Position numbers and translations under genes: made by a program
Origin: Leuctra nigra
Taxonomy: Eukaryota > Arthropoda > Insecta > Plecoptera > Leuctridae
Assembly: GCA_934045905.1 (NCBI GenBank)
Contig: CAKOGZ010000157.1
Span: 62,001 to 126,000, forward strand
Direction: 5' to 3'
DNA: 64,000 nt
Shown here: positions 62,005-64,000 of the stretch, one piece after another
Position numbering within the stretch: the stretch's first letter is position 1
Layout: each line of letters starts with the position of its first letter
Notes under the pieces: model-generated
Database searches by the model: none
What the model was told of the DNA's origin: nothing
What the model saw: the letters and a program-made list of their open reading frames with translations, nothing else

Positions 62005-63052
62005 TGACAAAAAAAATGGATGAAAATCTATCGGGGGTGAACCCATCAGCTTCTGAATAACATGAACAGTTAATTCCGGCGAATCGGAGAGTCTGACATA
62101 AAAAAGTGTTTTTGCACTTTTTAAGCCTCTCACCATCTACTATATAGGGTAACGTTGTCAACTCTCTTAGAGTAATAGATTCGTCACAAAGTAGGAAACA
62201 AATAAAAAAATATCAATATGAGCTACTTCTAAAGTGGCACCCCCCTATTTTTATCGAATTTTCTTGAAGCCTACACAACGTTATGCCGAGAAATGAAATA
62301 AAACACTTTTCGAAAATAATAGGCTTAACATTAACATGTAAAAAAAAATCTCCCCTCTGTCTCCTGGAGTCGCCCGACGTTGCCCGGTCAGATAATTTTA
62401 TAATAAAGTTAGGTTAGGGTAGGTTAGCGAAGCGAGCGAAGCGAGCGTAGCTGACCCTGTACAAGCTTTAACCTACAGTGACAAAAAATTGATGAAAACC
62501 TATCAGGATTGTGCCCTTCTGCTTCTGAAGGACATAAACTAAGAAATGCGGCATATCGGAGCGTCTGACAGAAAAAAGTGTTTCTGCACTTTTTAAGCCT
62601 CTCTCCATCATCTATATGGAGTATCATTTTCAGCTCTCTAAGAGTAATAGATTCGTCACAAAGTAGGAAACAAACAAAACTTTTTCAATATGACCTACTT
62701 CTAAAGTGGCACCCCCCTGTTTTTATCGAATTTTCTTGATGCCTACACAACGTTATGCCGAGAAATGTAATAAAACACTTTTCGAAAAAAAATAGGCTTA
62801 TAAATAAAATTATAAAAAAGAACCCCACTCTGCCCCCTTGGAGTCGCCCGACGCTGCCCTGTCAGATTATTATATAATAAAGTTAGGTTAATACAGGTTA
62901 GCGAAGCGAGCGAAGTTGACTCATCACAAGCTTTAACCTCCATTGACTAAAAAATGGATGAAAACCTAGGAAATGAGGAAAATCTAAGGAACATTGTAAA
63001 TTGTTACATTGTTACCTTTGTAGGCTAACCTACATTGTTGGTCAATATACAT

Positions 63053-64000
63053 TGACAAAAAAATGGATAAAAATCTATCGGGGTGAACCCATCAGCTTCT
63101 GAATAACATGAACAGTTAATTCCGGCGAATCGGAGAGTCTGACATAAAAAAGTGTTTCTGCACTTTTTAAGCCTCTCACCATCTACTATATAGGGTAACG
63201 TTGTCAACTCTCTTAGAGTTATAGATTCGTCACAAAGTAGGAAACAAATAAAAAAATATCAATATGAGCTACTTCTAAAGTGGCACCCCCCTATTTTTAT
63301 CGAATTTTCTTGAAGCCTAACGTTATGCCGAGAAATGAAATAAAACACTTTTCGAAAATAATAGGCTTAACATTAACATGTAAAAAAAAATCTCCCCTCT
63401 GTCTCCTGGAGTCGCCCGACGTTGCCCGGTCAGATAATTTTATAATAAAGTTAGGTTAGGGTAGGTTAGCGAAGCGAGCGAAGCGAGCGTAGCTGACCCT
63501 TAACAAGCTTTAACCTACAGTGACAAAAAATTGATGAAAACCTATCAGGATTGTGCCCTTCTGCTTCTGAAGGACATAAACTAAGAAATGCGGCGTATCG
63601 GAGCGTCTGACAGAAAAAAGTGTTTCTGCACTTTTTAAGCCTCTCTCCATCATCTATATGGTGTATCATTTTCAGCTCTCTAAGAGTAATAGATTCGTCA
63701 CAAAGAAGAAACAAACTAAATTTTTTCAATATGAGCTACTTCTAAAGTGGCACCCCCCCTGTTTTTATCGAATTTTCTTGAAGCCTACACAACGTTATGC
63801 CGAGAAATGTAATAAAACACTTTTCGAAAAAAAATAGGCTTAAAAACAAAATTATAAAAAAGGACCCCACTCTGCCCCCTTGGAGTCGCCCGACGCTGCC
63901 CCGTCAGATTATTATATAATAAAGTTAGGTTAATACAGGTTAGCGAAGCGAGCGTAGCTGACTCATCACAAGCTTTAACCTCCATTGACTAAAAAATGGA
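63053..64000 (+). repeat. Last, most irregular unit (partial, mosaic)
   Basis: Alpha has lost six bases at GCCTAACGTTATGCC (about 63318). The following beta (from about 63521) is a patchwork: AAAGAAGAAACAAACTAAATT near 63702, then alpha-like GAGCTACTTC and TTGAAGCCTAC around 63734-63787 set in beta sequence, then private changes in the AT-rich part (TTAAAAACAAAATT, AAAGGACCCC). It is more diverged than its neighbours, as if nearer an edge of the homogenised domain. Gamma begins at 63986. Confidence 0.8.

Larger units (their letters stand above)
54269..64000 (+). repeat. Satellite array, segment 7 (4.39-kb tandem duplication)
   Basis: Alpha starts at 54269, 55416, 56464, 57039, 57614, 58662, 59807, 60855, 61430, 62005 and 63053. 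Everything from about 54.7 kb to 58.8 kb recurs at an offset of 4391 bp (55416 to 59807, 56464 to 60855, 57614 to 62005, 58662 to 63053). Only a handful of differences were noticed, for example CAAACAATAC against CAAACAAAAC near 57232, and a TATTCATTG change near 60848. The window ends in a gamma head. No gene. Confidence 0.92.

Noticed and set aside
196..63985. Recurrent minus-strand open frames of 60-92 codons in every satellite unit (three families)
   Set aside because: They recur because the DNA recurs. Copies are broken by single-base indels and fused or cut by module exchange, the 9-bp microrepeat is translated as a simple repeat, and no domain, splice context or start signal is visible.
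1..64000. CRISPR-like array (regularly spaced repeats)
   Set aside because: Repeats are hundreds of bases long without unique spacers, and the sequence is eukaryotic in character.

Overview
This window holds no recognisable protein-coding gene. It is almost entirely a eukaryotic satellite array, broken by a few mobile-element insertions, and the array runs off both ends. The AT-rich composition, a degenerate TTAGG-type telomere-like motif in the monomers, a solo LTR with an arthropod-style TATA plus TCAGT core promoter, and a non-autonomous DNA transposon carrying a tRNA-like segment together suggest an invertebrate, most likely an insect or other arthropod. The species cannot be named from the sequence.

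The satellite has three modules. Alpha (about 473 bp) and beta (about 465 bp) are diverged homologues. Gamma (109 bp) is a short module. All three begin with the same type of head, TGAC(A/T) plus an A-run plus TGATGAAAA. The basic higher-order unit is alpha-beta-gamma, 1047 bp. I count about 60 alpha starts. Variants are: alpha-beta-gamma-gamma (about 1156 bp); fused alpha/beta hybrids plus gamma (about 575 bp; 15 cases with four classes of crossover point); 9-bp gains or losses in a GCGAAGCGA microrepeat; and 1-bp changes in A-runs.

Layout. 1-1967: array. 1968-4918: composite insertion, made of a left part with about ten copies of a CCGGAAGTGACGTCA-type motif (including a 118-bp minisatellite at 2935-3476) and a right part that is a 1281-bp element with 199-bp terminal inverted repeats that look identical, containing a tRNA-like sequence. 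4919-10270: array. 10271-11347, 15625-16701 and 25271-26347: three copies of one 1077-bp solo LTR, each at the centre of the same gamma palindrome, copied by array duplication rather than inserted three times. 11348-44310: array with a superimposed 9.8-10.3 kb super-repeat. 44311-64000: array with 3.35-kb and 4.39-kb tandem duplications.

Nothing here works as a gene set. The biology is that of a satellite evolving by unequal crossover, gene conversion and segmental amplification, with transposons recording the order of events. All coordinates and comparisons were made by eye. Identities are described qualitatively, and array copy number depends on the assembly being right.
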